This document shows positions 16,548 through 25,884 of a stretch of 64,000 nt of DNA, piece after piece (the first letter of the stretch is position 1; each line of letters starts with the position of its first letter). Both the position numbers and the translations under genes were made by a program. The DNA comes from UBA965 sp040396955 (lineage in GTDB: Bacteria; Chloroflexota; Chloroflexia; Chloroflexales; Roseiflexaceae): the NCBI GenBank assembly GCA_040396955.1, contig JBBAWX010000013.1:21570-85569 (forward strand), written 5' to 3'. The notes below the pieces were generated by a model, which was given only the letters and a program-made list of their open reading frames with translations, did no database searches and was not told the DNA's origin.

Positions 16548-17672
16548 ATGAAGATTCGTGCAATCAACGCCATTGGTCTCTATGGCGCCTCTCCCGAGGG
16601 GGGATGGAGCGAAGAAATCAAACCAGACGATTGTATTCATACCCTCATCGAAGTACACACGGATGCCGGAGTCAAGGGGGTGGGTAGCGTCTATACCAAT
16701 GACGCCCTCGTCCACGGAGCCTTGCAAGTGCTCGAGCCACTCACCATCGGTGAATCGGCCATCGAACCCGAACGCGTCAGCGAAAAACTCCACCAGCACA
16801 CCTTTTGGCTTGGTCGTGGTGGCTCCATCACCCATACCATTAGTGGCATCGACATCGCTCTGTGGGACATTTTGGGGCAGGTGACCGGGCAACCCGTAAG
16901 CCGGCTTCTTGGTGGTCGGTACCGTGACCGGGTACGCCCATATGCCTCGATTCTGATGGAAGAACCGGCCGTGTTGCGCGAGCACATCTTGGCACTCAAA
17001 GAGCAAGGCTTTCGAGCCTTCAAAATCGGGTGGGGTCCGTTTGGGCGCGTCAGTACTGCACTCGATGAGGCCATCGTGCGGGCTGCTCGTGAGGCCATCG
17101 GTGATGGTGCCTTGATGGTGGACGCGGGTGGCAGTGATGCCTACTGGGGCCAAGGCTACAAGTGGGCCATGCGCACCGCCGAAATGCTGTCACACTACGA
17201 TGTCACTTGGTTCGAAGAAGCGCTCAAGCCTGATGCGCTCGACGATTATGTGGCGTTGCGCCGTAATGCACCAGTGCCGATTGCAGGTGGTGAAGTCCTG
17301 ACACGCCGTCAGGCCTTCCAGCCATGGCTCCAGGCTGGCGCTTTCGACATCGTACAACCCGATGTCACCAAAGTCGGTGGCATCAGCGAAGAACGGCGCA
17401 TTGCATGGATGGCCGAAGACAACGGCGTGCGCTTCATCCCGCACGGTTGGAACACGGCCGTTGGTTTGGCTGCCGACCTCCAACTCGCCGCCGCCTTTGC
17501 CCACACCGATATGGTGGAATACCTGACCGGTTCGCCATACATCGACACACTGGTGGCAACGCCGTGGCGCCTCGACAGCGAGGGCATGCTGGCGATTCCG
17601 AATACGCCCGGTTTGGGTCTCGAACTTGATTGGGATGCAGTGCGTTTTTATGGCCGCACCCGGAGTTCATGA
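16548..17672 (+). CDS. Mandelate racemase/muconate lactonizing enzyme family protein (enolase superfamily)
   Basis: A 374-residue enolase-superfamily protein. The N-terminal capping domain ends near HTISGIDIALWDILGQ; the barrel carries the metal ligands in MVDAGG (Asp), WFEEAL (Glu) and IAGGEVLTRR (Glu), and the His base in FIPHGWNTAVGLAA. The usual Lys-x-Lys on the second strand reads AFKIGWGPFG, with only one Lys. Members are sugar-acid dehydratases and racemases; the substrate cannot be named. The ATG at 16548 is preceded by GGAGGA; the longer in-frame reading through the end of proC is not credible. The stop is one base from the next start. Confidence 0.85.
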   Translation: MKIRAINAIGLYGASPEGGWSEEIKPDDCIHTLIEVHTDAGVKGVGSVYTNDALVHGALQVLEPLTIGESAIEPERVSEKLHQHTFWLGRGGSITHTISGIDIALWDILGQVTGQPVSRLLGGRYRDRVRPYASILMEEPAVLREHILALKEQGFRAFKIGWGPFGRVSTALDEAIVRAAREAIGDGALMVDAGGSDAYWGQGYKWAMRTAEMLSHYDVTWFEEALKPDALDDYVALRRNAPVPIAGGEVLTRRQAFQPWLQAGAFDIVQPDVTKVGGISEERRIAWMAEDNGVRFIPHGWNTAVGLAADLQLAAAFAHTDMVEYLTGSPYIDTLVATPWRLDSEGMLAIPNTPGLGLELDWDAVRFYGRTRSS

Positions 17673-17673
17673 C

Positions 17674-18813
17674 ATGACAGCAGTGGGTGCCTGGTATGAT
17701 GCCGTCATCGTCGTTGCCGGTCAATCGTGCCCATATGCGGTGCGCCCCGGCTTGCCGAGTGGCTCCACACCGACCCCGGCTAGCCGTTTGCTTGCCGAGC
17801 ACGCCGCTGGCGCTCCTAGTGACCACGTGTTGCTCCTCGATGTGACTGCCGCGTTGCCCGCCTTGACCGCACCGGCACAGTGCCAGATCACCGTCGGCTT
17901 CCATCATGCCGGTATGCAGGCCGCCGCCCAACGGGGTCTTGAAAGCGCACACCGCCAGGTTACGTGGTTGGCTCCCGGTGCCGAGGTGCCGGCGGGAAGC
18001 ATGGCCGCAGTCTACATCGAAGCATGTGCCACCCACGAAGCCTGGTTGCGCCGCTTGGTCGAGGGCTATATTGCCTTGCGCCCAGGCGGTGTTTTGTGGG
18101 CAGCGGCGCCCAACGATGCCGGTGGCAAACGCTTGAGCCGCGATGTGACTGCGCTTTTTGGCAGTGCCCATGAGCGCTCCAAGGCACATCAACGCCTCGT
18201 AAGTGCCGTCAAGCCTGCCACCGACCGTGATCCGTTGCCATGGCAAGAAGTGGCAGGTATCTGGCCTCGCACCGTGTGGCCCACATTTATGGTGGCTGGG
18301 CGAGATTATGCGTCGTTGCCAGGGGTCTTTGCGCATGGGCGCCTCGATGATGGTAGTGCCGTGCTTTGCGCCCATCTGCCCAATCTTCAGGGATCACGGG
18401 TGCTTGATCTCGGCGGTGGTGTGGGTGTGTTGACCGGCACCGCATTGGCTCGTGGGGCACGTGCCGTGGACGTCATTGATGTTGATGCGATTGCAGTGGC
18501 ATGCCTACAGCGCACGTTTGCCGCTGACCCCGTGCGGGTGGCATGGGGCGATGTCCTTGATGGTCTGCCATGGCGTGATGCCACCTACGATGTGGTCGTC
18601 TCCAACCCGCCCTTTCATGCCGGCAAACGCACCGATGAAAGCATGGTGCACGCCTTCGTATCCACCGCCGCGGGCCATCAGCGTCCCGGTGGGACGCTGT
18701 GGCTGGTCGCCAACGCCTTTCTGGCGTATGGCCCGCTCCTCGCTGCCCACTATGCGCAGGTCAGTCGCGTCGCCGAGACTCCGGCATTTGTGGTGTGGCA
18801 GGCGGTGCGTTGA
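17674..18813 (+). CDS. RsmC/RlmG-like rRNA (guanine-N2) methyltransferase
   Basis: A 379-residue class I methyltransferase. The C-terminal catalytic domain shows VLDLGGGVGVLTGTALARGA (SAM site), AVDVIDVDAIAV and the target-base motif VVSNPPFHAG, then LWLVANAFLAYGPLLAAHY, which match RsmC and RlmG. The N-terminal half is a weakly conserved duplicated methyltransferase-like domain, as in those enzymes. Guanine-N2 methylation of rRNA is inferred from the family. It starts one base after the enolase-superfamily stop and ends seven bases from the convergent lipoprotein gene. Confidence 0.8.
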   Translation: MTAVGAWYDAVIVVAGQSCPYAVRPGLPSGSTPTPASRLLAEHAAGAPSDHVLLLDVTAALPALTAPAQCQITVGFHHAGMQAAAQRGLESAHRQVTWLAPGAEVPAGSMAAVYIEACATHEAWLRRLVEGYIALRPGGVLWAAAPNDAGGKRLSRDVTALFGSAHERSKAHQRLVSAVKPATDRDPLPWQEVAGIWPRTVWPTFMVAGRDYASLPGVFAHGRLDDGSAVLCAHLPNLQGSRVLDLGGGVGVLTGTALARGARAVDVIDVDAIAVACLQRTFAADPVRVAWGDVLDGLPWRDATYDVVVSNPPFHAGKRTDESMVHAFVSTAAGHQRPGGTLWLVANAFLAYGPLLAAHYAQVSRVAETPAFVVWQAVR

Positions 18814-18820
18814 TAGCGTC

Positions 18821-19888
18821 CTAGGGTGTCTTCGGCATATCGACAATCAGGCTGGCTCCGGGGATGTGGATGCGTTGCGTGAGTGCTCCCGTGTCGGTGT
18901 TGAGCTCGTAGATGCCGTCATCCTGCGGATCGGTCGAGTTGTACTTGGTCAGCAAGATGCGTCCGTCAACGACCGCCATGTCGCCGATGGTGCTCCAGAC
19001 TTCTGACGCATAGTACCAATACGTGTGCTCCCATGTACGTAGGTGAGTCTTATGAATCTCGACGCGACTGGGGGCGTGCTCAGAGACGATTTTTTCAGTA
19101 AAGTGGACCGTGTACAAAAAATCACCCAGAATGGCCCCATATACCGGTGATCGTTGAATCAACGGCTGCGCAATGTAACGAGACGTTTGCTGGTCAAACA
19201 TGTAGATATCTGCAAATGGTTTACCATCATGCTGTAAAAACAAACTACTGTAATTCAACAAATAGACAGTCCCAGCATCGTCGGTTACTACATCAGCCGT
19301 GCTCAGAATTTCTTCGGCATGGATGGTTCTCTGTGTCACGAGAGTGGTGGCATCAAGCACAAGTACTGTCATCGGACCAGTGTCGTCCGGATGAAAGCTA
19401 CTTCCCTCAATGTAAAGTTTGTCTTGAATCAAATAACTAAAGTCTACATACATACTTCCCCATTGCGTGTTAATTTCTGTTTCAGCCAGCACTGCGCCAC
19501 TCGCAATATCAATACGCTGGACGCGTCCCAACACCCCATATTCTGGGCAGACGACAATCAGACTTTGTTGATATAAATGGACGTGTTTGGGCTCCAAACA
19601 TGAGTGGTATGTGGTGTGCTCTTGGAGTTCACTGCCAATGTTCTTGACGATCGCTGCATCGTTGTTGATGTCGCCGGCCAGCCCAAACCAGATGGATTGC
19701 CCGTCAGAGGTGNNNNNNNNNNNNNNNNNNNNNNNNNNNNNNNNNNNNNNNNNNNNNNNNNNNNNNNNNNNNNNNNNNNNNNNNNNNNNNNNNNNNNNNN
19801 NNNNNNNNNNNNTGAGCGCAAAAAGTGGATTGAACGCACAACCGGTCAGACACGCACAGAGCCAGCAAAAAAGGATGAAGTGTTTCAT
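18821..19888 (-). CDS. Secreted lipoprotein, beta-propeller-like, interrupted by an assembly gap
   Basis: The N-terminus MKHFILFCWLCACLTGCAFNP is a lipoprotein signal with lipobox LTGC. GAGGAG stands nine bases before the ATG. The rest, about 235 residues after the gap, has repeated beta-strand-rich blocks (LYQQSLIVVCPEYGVLGRV; VLDATTLVTQRTIHA; IYMFDQQTSRYIAQPLI; VEIHKTHLRTWEHTYW) that read like a six- or seven-bladed propeller, but I cannot assign a family. The 100 N at 19713-19812 hide about 33 codons if the gap is true to size, and the reading frame across it is assumed. The local base composition is more A+T-rich than the neighbours. Confidence 0.6.
   Translation of the reverse strand: MKHFILFCWLCACLTGCAFNPLFALXXXXXXXXXXXXXXXXXXXXXXXXXXXXXXXXXXTSDGQSIWFGLAGDINNDAAIVKNIGSELQEHTTYHSCLEPKHVHLYQQSLIVVCPEYGVLGRVQRIDIASGAVLAETEINTQWGSMYVDFSYLIQDKLYIEGSSFHPDDTGPMTVLVLDATTLVTQRTIHAEEILSTADVVTDDAGTVYLLNYSSLFLQHDGKPFADIYMFDQQTSRYIAQPLIQRSPVYGAILGDFLYTVHFTEKIVSEHAPSRVEIHKTHLRTWEHTYWYYASEVWSTIGDMAVVDGRILLTKYNSTDPQDDGIYELNTDTGALTQRIHIPGASLIVDMPKTP
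19713..19812. other. Assembly gap of 100 N
   Basis: Exactly 100 unknown bases, the conventional size for a scaffold join of unknown length. It falls in the lipoprotein gene, so that gene's length and frame are uncertain. Confidence 0.99.
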
Positions 19889-19919
19889 GATGTGAGCTCC
19901 TCATTATGTGGGAGATTGC

Positions 19920-19949
19920 GCACATCGGAAGCAAGCGCTTCCGATGTGC
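19920..19949 (-). terminator. Strong hairpin after the C92-type peptidase gene
   Basis: Perfect 13-bp stem GCACATCGGAAGC / GCTTCCGATGTGC with a four-base loop, between two minus-strand genes. There is no T run on either strand, so it may terminate weakly or stabilise the upstream mRNA end. Confidence 0.5.
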
Positions 19950-19964
19950 CGTATGTGTGAATGT

Positions 19965-20999
19965 TTATTGATTCCAGCCATTGGCGATGCGGTAAATCTT
20001 GGTGCTGAGGCCGATTTCGTCAGGAGCTACAGCATTTTGGATTGCATAATTGCCGATGGTGTCGCCGTATTGGAGCCGGAGCCAGGCGCCGTAAAGTGGA
20101 CTGTTGCTGTCGAGGTCGATACCCATCATCAAGTAAAACTTCCAGACCAACTGCGAGCAATACAACGCGCTATCGGAGTACTTATTGAACAGGTTATAGT
20201 TGTACGGTGTCTTACCGCTTTCGCCGTATTTGGCGATGAGGTTCTGAAATGCAGTGCTAATTTTGCTGGGGCTGACGTAGCCGCGGTATATACCTACGTA
20301 GGTGTTGGGAGCTTTCCATGTGTTAATTGTCTTAAACTGGACGCCACCAAGGTTGGACGATTCATACACGCTGAGGAACCCCATAGGATGATAGCCGTAG
20401 TACAAGCCAGCATGTTCATACATAAAGGCCCAGTATTTGCAGAGTGGCACGATCATCCACTGTTTGCAGCCAAAGTAGCCGGTACGGCGGAGTAAGATGT
20501 CGCCCTTCTGGAGTTTGGCATAGGTCGCCATGTTCATCTTTTTGGTAAGATATTGGTCATTGATGAGCTTTTGGAGCATCTCAATGGCATATTTCCAATC
20601 CGAGAACGATTGGTGTTGCATATCGGGGGCTTTTTGGGCTAATGCGGATTCGAACAGTGGTGTCAGCAGGTCAATCTCGGCCTGAGATTCTGAGCTAAAC
20701 AGCGCCATGCCGATGCTGTTGAGGTCGTTGGTATCAATGTTGCGGCGGCGAATCAGGTTAGTAAGCATTGCTGAGGATGAGGCGCGGTTGGTGTTGCTCG
20801 AGGAAGCAGTAGCCGTGTCGGTGGGCAACGGCTCGGTGGTTGTGGGATCGGTAGTGGTCAATGTGTCATCGCTACCGTCGTTGGGGGTCTCGTCGCTCGT
20901 GGAAGCTTGGTGGGTGTTGGCAGCCACGGTTTGAGTGAGCATGTGCCCGCTGAGTGCCAAGAGCAAGGCAGTGAGAATGAACCAACGGTGCAGTGTCAT
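19965..20999 (-). CDS. Secreted permuted papain-fold hydrolase (YiiX/G6R, peptidase C92-like)
   Basis: A 344-residue exported protein. A signal peptide (MTLHRWFILTALLLALSG) leads into a Ser/Thr/Asp-rich linker (about residues 30-75). The C-terminal domain has LQKGDILLRRTG, then EHAGLYYG supplying the His, and DSALYCSQLVWKFYLMMG supplying the Cys, the circularly permuted order of the NlpC/P60-related YiiX/G6R group. These enzymes are thought to cleave amide or ester bonds of cell-wall peptides or lipids; the substrate here is unknown. AGGAGG lies just before the ATG. It precedes the lipoprotein gene on the same strand. Confidence 0.78.
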   Translation of the reverse strand: MTLHRWFILTALLLALSGHMLTQTVAANTHQASTSDETPNDGSDDTLTTTDPTTTEPLPTDTATASSSNTNRASSSAMLTNLIRRRNIDTNDLNSIGMALFSSESQAEIDLLTPLFESALAQKAPDMQHQSFSDWKYAIEMLQKLINDQYLTKKMNMATYAKLQKGDILLRRTGYFGCKQWMIVPLCKYWAFMYEHAGLYYGYHPMGFLSVYESSNLGGVQFKTINTWKAPNTYVGIYRGYVSPSKISTAFQNLIAKYGESGKTPYNYNLFNKYSDSALYCSQLVWKFYLMMGIDLDSNSPLYGAWLRLQYGDTIGNYAIQNAVAPDEIGLSTKIYRIANGWNQ

Positions 21000-21047
21000 G
21001 GTGATACCTCCTGTGTGCTACGAAGACATCCTGAGTATCACAGCATG

Positions 21048-21079
21048 CCATTACCAGCGCATTACCAGGTTGGTAATGG
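21048..21079 (-). promoter_or_regulatory. Three ATTACCA half-sites upstream of the C92-type peptidase gene
   Basis: CCATTACCA at 21048-21056 is inverted at 21071-21079 (TGGTAATGG), with another ATTACCA at 21061-21067 in between. It lies about 50 bases before the minus-strand start at 20999 and could be an operator. No regulator is suggested. Confidence 0.35.
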
Positions 21080-21090
21080 TGCAGGCACAC

Positions 21091-21123
21091 AAAAAAGAGG
21101 TTGGCGCAGATGCGCCAACCTCT
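21091..21123 (-). terminator. Rho-independent terminator of gltB
   Basis: On the minus strand a perfect 12-13-bp stem (AGAGGTTGGCGCA paired with TGCGCCAACCTCT) with a very short loop is followed by six T. It starts 18 bases after the gltB stop. Confidence 0.93.
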
Positions 21124-21140
21124 GATGCGGAGTATTGTGA

Positions 21141-24100
21141 TTACAGCCCAGCTTTGACCTTGGTATCGACCAAGTTGAGCACGCGCGGGATGATGAGCTC
21201 TTGCATGCCTTTGGGGCGCACGCACCAGAAGTGGGTTTTGGTGGTATCCCAATCGGCGAGCACTTCGGCGGCGCGTGGGCTCATCGTCTCTTTGAGGTGG
21301 CGCTGGGTGAGGGCTTTGACGATGCCCTCGTCGATGTCGTTGAGGCGGCTTGCTTCGGCCATGTCGCCGTTGAAGCGCACGGGGAAGGTGCCATGCGGGT
21401 CGTAGATGTAGGCCATGCCGCCGGTCATGCCGGCGGCCACATTGCGCCCGGTCTCACCGAGGATGAGCACTACCCCGCCAGTCATGTACTCACAGGCGTG
21501 ATCGCCGGTGCCTTCGACCACGGCCACGGCGCCACTATTGCGCACCGCAAAGCGTTCTCCGGCGCGACCAGCCGCATACAGCTCACCACCGGTGGCGCCG
21601 TAGAGGCAGGTGTTGCCAATGATGGCACTTTCGCTCCACTCGAAGCGGGCCGCCGAGCTCGGCTTAATGCGAATCAAGCCGCCCGACATGCCTTTGCCCA
21701 CGTAGTCGTTGGCTTCGCCATCGAGCATGATGGCAATGCCCGGTGCCAAAAATGCTCCGAGGCTTTGCCCAGCACTGCCGTGGAAGTAGAGCTTGATGTG
21801 TTTGTCGGGGAGCCCTGCACCACCGTGTTGTTTGGCGATTGCGCCCGACAAGGTGGCTGTAATGGTGCGATCGGTATTGGTGATGGGGTACGAGAGTTGT
21901 ACGGGTCCACCGCCGTTGAGGGCGGCACTGGCCTCTTGTACAATCGTCATATTGAGTTGATTGGTGCTCACGAGCGTGTTGGGCTCGCCCATGTAACGAA
22001 TGGCATCACCGGGTCCGGCGACGAACTGGATGAGGCGTGTCAACGAGACATCGTCGCCCTCCCGAGGCAGTTGGCTGAGCAAATCGGTGCGCCCGATGAT
22101 GTCGTCGAGGCTCCGGGCGCCCATTTCGGCCAAGAGTTCGCGGACTTCGTGGGCCACATGGAGCAAGAAATGAATTACCTGCTCGGGGGTGCCCGTGAAC
22201 TTAGCCCGGAGCTCGGGGCGTTGTGTGGCCACCCCCACCGGGCAGTTGTTGCTGTGGCAGGTGCGTGCCATGACGCAGCCCTCGGCGACGAGCGCAGCCG
22301 TGCCGAACGAGACCTCGTCGGCGCCGAGCAGGGCCGCCAAAACCACGTCGCGGCCGGTCTTGATGCCGCCATCGATGCGTACGCGCACGCGGCCGCGGAG
22401 CCCGTTGAGCACCAGGGTCTGCTGTGATTCTGCGAGCCCAAGCTCCCAGTTCACCCCAGCATGTTTGATGGATGAAAGCGGCGCCGCTCCGGTGCCACCC
22501 GAGTGCCCGCTGATATGCACGACTTCGGCGCCGCCCTTGGCCACGCCGGCCGCAATGGTGCCTACGCCTGCTTCGGCCACCAATTTGACCGAGACGTCGG
22601 CCGCCGGGTTGGTCTGCTTGAGGTCGTAGATGAGCTGCGAGAGGTCTTCGATGCTGTAGATGTCGTGGTGCGGCGGCGGTGAAATCAACGAAATACCGGG
22701 CATGGTGTGGCGGGTGCGTGCGATTTCATCGGTCACCTTGGCTGCCGGGATCTGACCACCCTCACCGGGTTTGGCGCCCTGCGCCATCTTGATTTGCAGT
22801 TCTTTGGCCGAGGTCAAGTAGCCGGGGGTCACGCCAAAGCGCCCAGAGGCCACTTGTTTGATGGTGCTGTTGCGTTCGTTGTGGTAGCGCTCTTCACCTT
22901 CACCACCTTCGCCGCTGTTGCTGAGTCCGCCGAGGCGGTTCATGGCAATGGCGAGAGTCTCGTGGGCCTCGGCGCTGGTGGAGCCGAGCGACATGGCGGC
23001 GGTCGAGAAGCGTTTGACGATGGCCTCAATGGGCTCGACTTCGCTGATGTCGACGGGTGTTCCTAGCTGATGAATCCGCAACCAGTCGCGGATTTCGCTT
23101 TTGCGTTGGGCCACGAGTGCGCTGTAACTCTGGTAGGTGTCGTAGTCACCGCCGTTGGCCGCTTTTTGCAGGGCATGGACAATGGCCGGTGCAAACGCAT
23201 GGTACTCGCCATCCTTTTTAAATTTGTAGTAGCCCGGATTGGCGAGGGCGGTGCGTGATGCCACGAGTGGCAGACGACTCGCAAATGCTACATCGTGATG
23301 TTCAAGCACCATGGCGCCGAGGCGGCGCAGGTTGTGGCCACCGAGGCGAGTAGGCACGCCTGCGAAGCAGAGATCGGTGACGTCGTTGCTCAAGCCGATG
23401 ACTTCAAACGTCTGGGCACCACAGTAGCTATCGACCGTGGCGATGCCCATTTTTGACATAATCTTCAGCAGGCCTTTTTCAAGGGCATGGACGTAGTGGT
23501 GCTCGGCTTCATCGGCAAGCTCGGCCGGTGAGGCACTACTTTCTTCGGCGGCTTGTTCGCTCTGTTTACCACCCTTGACTTCGTTGCGCTCCACGGCAAT
23601 GGCACGCACACTTGCGAGGGCCAGCCACGGGTTGACCGCTTCGGCACCCATGCCGATGAGGCAGGCGAGATGATGGACTTCGCGCATGTCGCCACTTTCG
23701 ACCACCAAACTGACATGACGGCGGAGACCGGCATCGACGAGTGCTTTGTGAGTGGCCCCAACCATGAGCAGAGACGGGATGGGGGCCCGGCTGTCGTTGC
23801 AGGCGCGATCGCTGAGGATGATGATGCGCTTGCCTTCGAGTGCTGCTTGGCAGGCCAGCGCACTCACCTGGTTGATGGCATATTTGAGACCACTCGGCCC
23901 ATGGTCGGCCTTGAAGGTGGCATCGATGGTCGCACTGGCAAACGCCTGATCGCTGTGGGTGCGGATTGTCTCAAGATGCCCATCACGGAGCACTGGACCG
24001 GCCAGACGCAGCAAATGCGCATGCTCGGGAGTCTCCTCGAGTAAGTTACCACGCCCACCAAGAAGTGTGGCCAGCGACATCACCAACTCCTCACGGAGTG

Positions 24101-25748
24101 GGTCAATGGGTGGATTGGTGACTTCGGCAAAGCGTTGTTTGAGGTAGCTGTAGAGCGGGCGGGATCGCTCCGCAAAAACGCTCAACGGGGTATCGTCGCC
24201 CATGGAGCCGACCGGTTCTTGGCCGTCACGGGCCATGGGGCGGAGCACCACCGACAGCTCTTCGGCGGTGTAGCCGAAGGCTTGCTGGAGTTCGCCGAGC
24301 TGAGCGGCTTGTGTCTCTTTATCGCCGTCCACGGCCGCAATAGTGCCGTAGCGGGCCGCTGAAGCAGGGGCGAGCACGTGCATCTCTTGGGTCAGCCATT
24401 CGGTGTAGGGGCGTCGTGCCGCCAATGCGCTCTTGATGGCGTGGTTTTCTTCGAAGACACCGCGCCGCAAATCAACGGCAATCATCTGGCCGGGGCCGAC
24501 TTTGCCCTTGCGGACGATGCGAGATTCATCGATACTGACTGCTCCTACCTCGGAGCCAACCACGACCAAGCCGTCATCGGTCAGCAAAAAGCGGGCGGGA
24601 CGCAGTCCGTTGCGATCAAGGGCGAGACCGACCGTCTGGCCGTCACAAAAGACCAAGGCCGCTGGGCCATCCCAGGGTTCGACAATGGTGGAGTGGTACT
24701 GATAAAAGGCGCGCCAGCTAGGATCCATGTCTTTGATGCGCTCCCAGGCCTCTGGCACCAACATGGCCAACGAATGGCGCACATCACGCCCGCCCATGAC
24801 GAGGAGCTCGAGCACGTTGTCAAGCATCGAAGAGTCACTCCCACGCCGATCAACGATGGGACCGGTGCTCGCAACCCGCGCCCCAAGATCGGCACGCACC
24901 GGCACACTTTCGACGCCGTTCCAGCCTTGACCGCGCCAGGCTGCCTCGCGGGCCTGCATCCACATCACGTTGCCTGTCAGCGTGTTGATTTCGCCATTGT
25001 GTGACAACATGCGAAACGGCTGAGCGCGCTCCCACGTGGGGAAGGTGTTGGTGGAATAGCGCTGGTGATATACCGCCACCGCCGACGTATAGTCGGGATC
25101 GCGCAGATCATAATAAAAATCAGGCAAATGCTGGGCGGTCACCAAGCCTTTGTAGATAATGGTACGGTGCGACAGTGACGGGATGTAGAATCCAGGGACG
25201 CCGTTGCTCTCAGCAGCTGCCTCCATGTCTTTGCGGAGCAGGTACAACGTGCGCTCGTAGCGCTGGCCATCAATCACGGTTGATTGCGGCACAATGTACA
25301 ACTGCTCAATTACCGGGCATGAGTCAGCGGCACGCTCGCCCAAGAAATCAGCGTTGATGGGCACGCTCCGGCGGTGTACGATGGTCAGATTGTGCTTGCG
25401 AGCGAGATGCTCGAACACCTGGTGCAACGAGGAACGCACGCTGGCATCGCGTGGCATGAACAACATGGCGACGGCGATATGGCTGGTGTCAACCTGGATG
25501 CCTTGGCCGGCCAATTCACGCTGGATCAACGGGAGAGGCAATTGTGTGAGAATCCCAGCACCATCACCACTTTTGCCGTCGGCAGCAACTGCCCCACGGT
25601 GTTGCATGTTGCCGAGCGCCGTCAGCGCCATCTGCACGACATCGTGGCTTGCGCTCCCGTTCAGACGGGCCACAAAGCCGATGCCGCAGGCATCGTGCTC
25701 AAAGCGTGGGTCGTAGAGACCTTGGGGGTGCATGTGGTGTGTGGTCAT
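21141..25748 (-). CDS. gltB: Glutamate synthase, large subunit
   Basis: Transfers the amide of glutamine to 2-oxoglutarate, giving two glutamates. The 1535-residue chain begins with a short propeptide and catalytic Cys21 in FEHDACGIGFVARL, the class-II glutaminase. The FMN domain has GGTGAAPLSSIKHAG, RIDGGIKTGRDVVLAALLGA and the 3Fe-4S site CVMARTCHSNNCPVG. The GXGXG beta-helix domain follows, with GGTGDHACEYMTGG-like repeats. The ATG at 25748 follows AGAAGGAGAA; an upstream in-frame reading exists (see the leader hairpin). No gltD lies nearby, so the electron donor (GltD elsewhere, or ferredoxin) is open. It is third in the order glnA, amt, gltB. Confidence 0.96.
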   Translation of the reverse strand: MTTHHMHPQGLYDPRFEHDACGIGFVARLNGSASHDVVQMALTALGNMQHRGAVAADGKSGDGAGILTQLPLPLIQRELAGQGIQVDTSHIAVAMLFMPRDASVRSSLHQVFEHLARKHNLTIVHRRSVPINADFLGERAADSCPVIEQLYIVPQSTVIDGQRYERTLYLLRKDMEAAAESNGVPGFYIPSLSHRTIIYKGLVTAQHLPDFYYDLRDPDYTSAVAVYHQRYSTNTFPTWERAQPFRMLSHNGEINTLTGNVMWMQAREAAWRGQGWNGVESVPVRADLGARVASTGPIVDRRGSDSSMLDNVLELLVMGGRDVRHSLAMLVPEAWERIKDMDPSWRAFYQYHSTIVEPWDGPAALVFCDGQTVGLALDRNGLRPARFLLTDDGLVVVGSEVGAVSIDESRIVRKGKVGPGQMIAVDLRRGVFEENHAIKSALAARRPYTEWLTQEMHVLAPASAARYGTIAAVDGDKETQAAQLGELQQAFGYTAEELSVVLRPMARDGQEPVGSMGDDTPLSVFAERSRPLYSYLKQRFAEVTNPPIDPLREELVMSLATLLGGRGNLLEETPEHAHLLRLAGPVLRDGHLETIRTHSDQAFASATIDATFKADHGPSGLKYAINQVSALACQAALEGKRIIILSDRACNDSRAPIPSLLMVGATHKALVDAGLRRHVSLVVESGDMREVHHLACLIGMGAEAVNPWLALASVRAIAVERNEVKGGKQSEQAAEESSASPAELADEAEHHYVHALEKGLLKIMSKMGIATVDSYCGAQTFEVIGLSNDVTDLCFAGVPTRLGGHNLRRLGAMVLEHHDVAFASRLPLVASRTALANPGYYKFKKDGEYHAFAPAIVHALQKAANGGDYDTYQSYSALVAQRKSEIRDWLRIHQLGTPVDISEVEPIEAIVKRFSTAAMSLGSTSAEAHETLAIAMNRLGGLSNSGEGGEGEERYHNERNSTIKQVASGRFGVTPGYLTSAKELQIKMAQGAKPGEGGQIPAAKVTDEIARTRHTMPGISLISPPPHHDIYSIEDLSQLIYDLKQTNPAADVSVKLVAEAGVGTIAAGVAKGGAEVVHISGHSGGTGAAPLSSIKHAGVNWELGLAESQQTLVLNGLRGRVRVRIDGGIKTGRDVVLAALLGADEVSFGTAALVAEGCVMARTCHSNNCPVGVATQRPELRAKFTGTPEQVIHFLLHVAHEVRELLAEMGARSLDDIIGRTDLLSQLPREGDDVSLTRLIQFVAGPGDAIRYMGEPNTLVSTNQLNMTIVQEASAALNGGGPVQLSYPITNTDRTITATLSGAIAKQHGGAGLPDKHIKLYFHGSAGQSLGAFLAPGIAIMLDGEANDYVGKGMSGGLIRIKPSSAARFEWSESAIIGNTCLYGATGGELYAAGRAGERFAVRNSGAVAVVEGTGDHACEYMTGGVVLILGETGRNVAAGMTGGMAYIYDPHGTFPVRFNGDMAEASRLNDIDEGIVKALTQRHLKETMSPRAAEVLADWDTTKTHFWCVRPKGMQELIIPRVLNLVDTKVKAGL

Positions 25749-25821
25749 GGATTCTCCTTCTGCAGGCTGCGCTGGTGCAACAATGCCTATGACCGATGCG
25801 GTGGGCGAAAAGAGACAAAAA

Positions 25822-25855
25822 ACCAGCTCACACACGCACGCTGGGTGTGGCTGGT
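25822..25855 (-). promoter_or_regulatory. Attenuator-like hairpin in the gltB leader
   Basis: In the roughly 130-base leader between the promoter and gltB, the minus strand has ACCAGC and CACAC pairing with GTGTG and GCTGGT (outer arms 25850-25855 and 25822-25827), immediately followed by six U (25817-25822). That is the form of an intrinsic terminator inside a leader. The same bases are also open in frame with gltB. Confidence 0.45.
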
Positions 25856-25884
25856 GCTTCATTGCAAATGGTGTTGTGCTCTGC

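Noticed and set aside
21201..22427. A 408-codon open frame on the plus strand, antisense to gltB
   Set aside because: It lies wholly inside the well-supported gltB gene and has no recognisable domain; long antisense frames are expected with this base composition and codon use.
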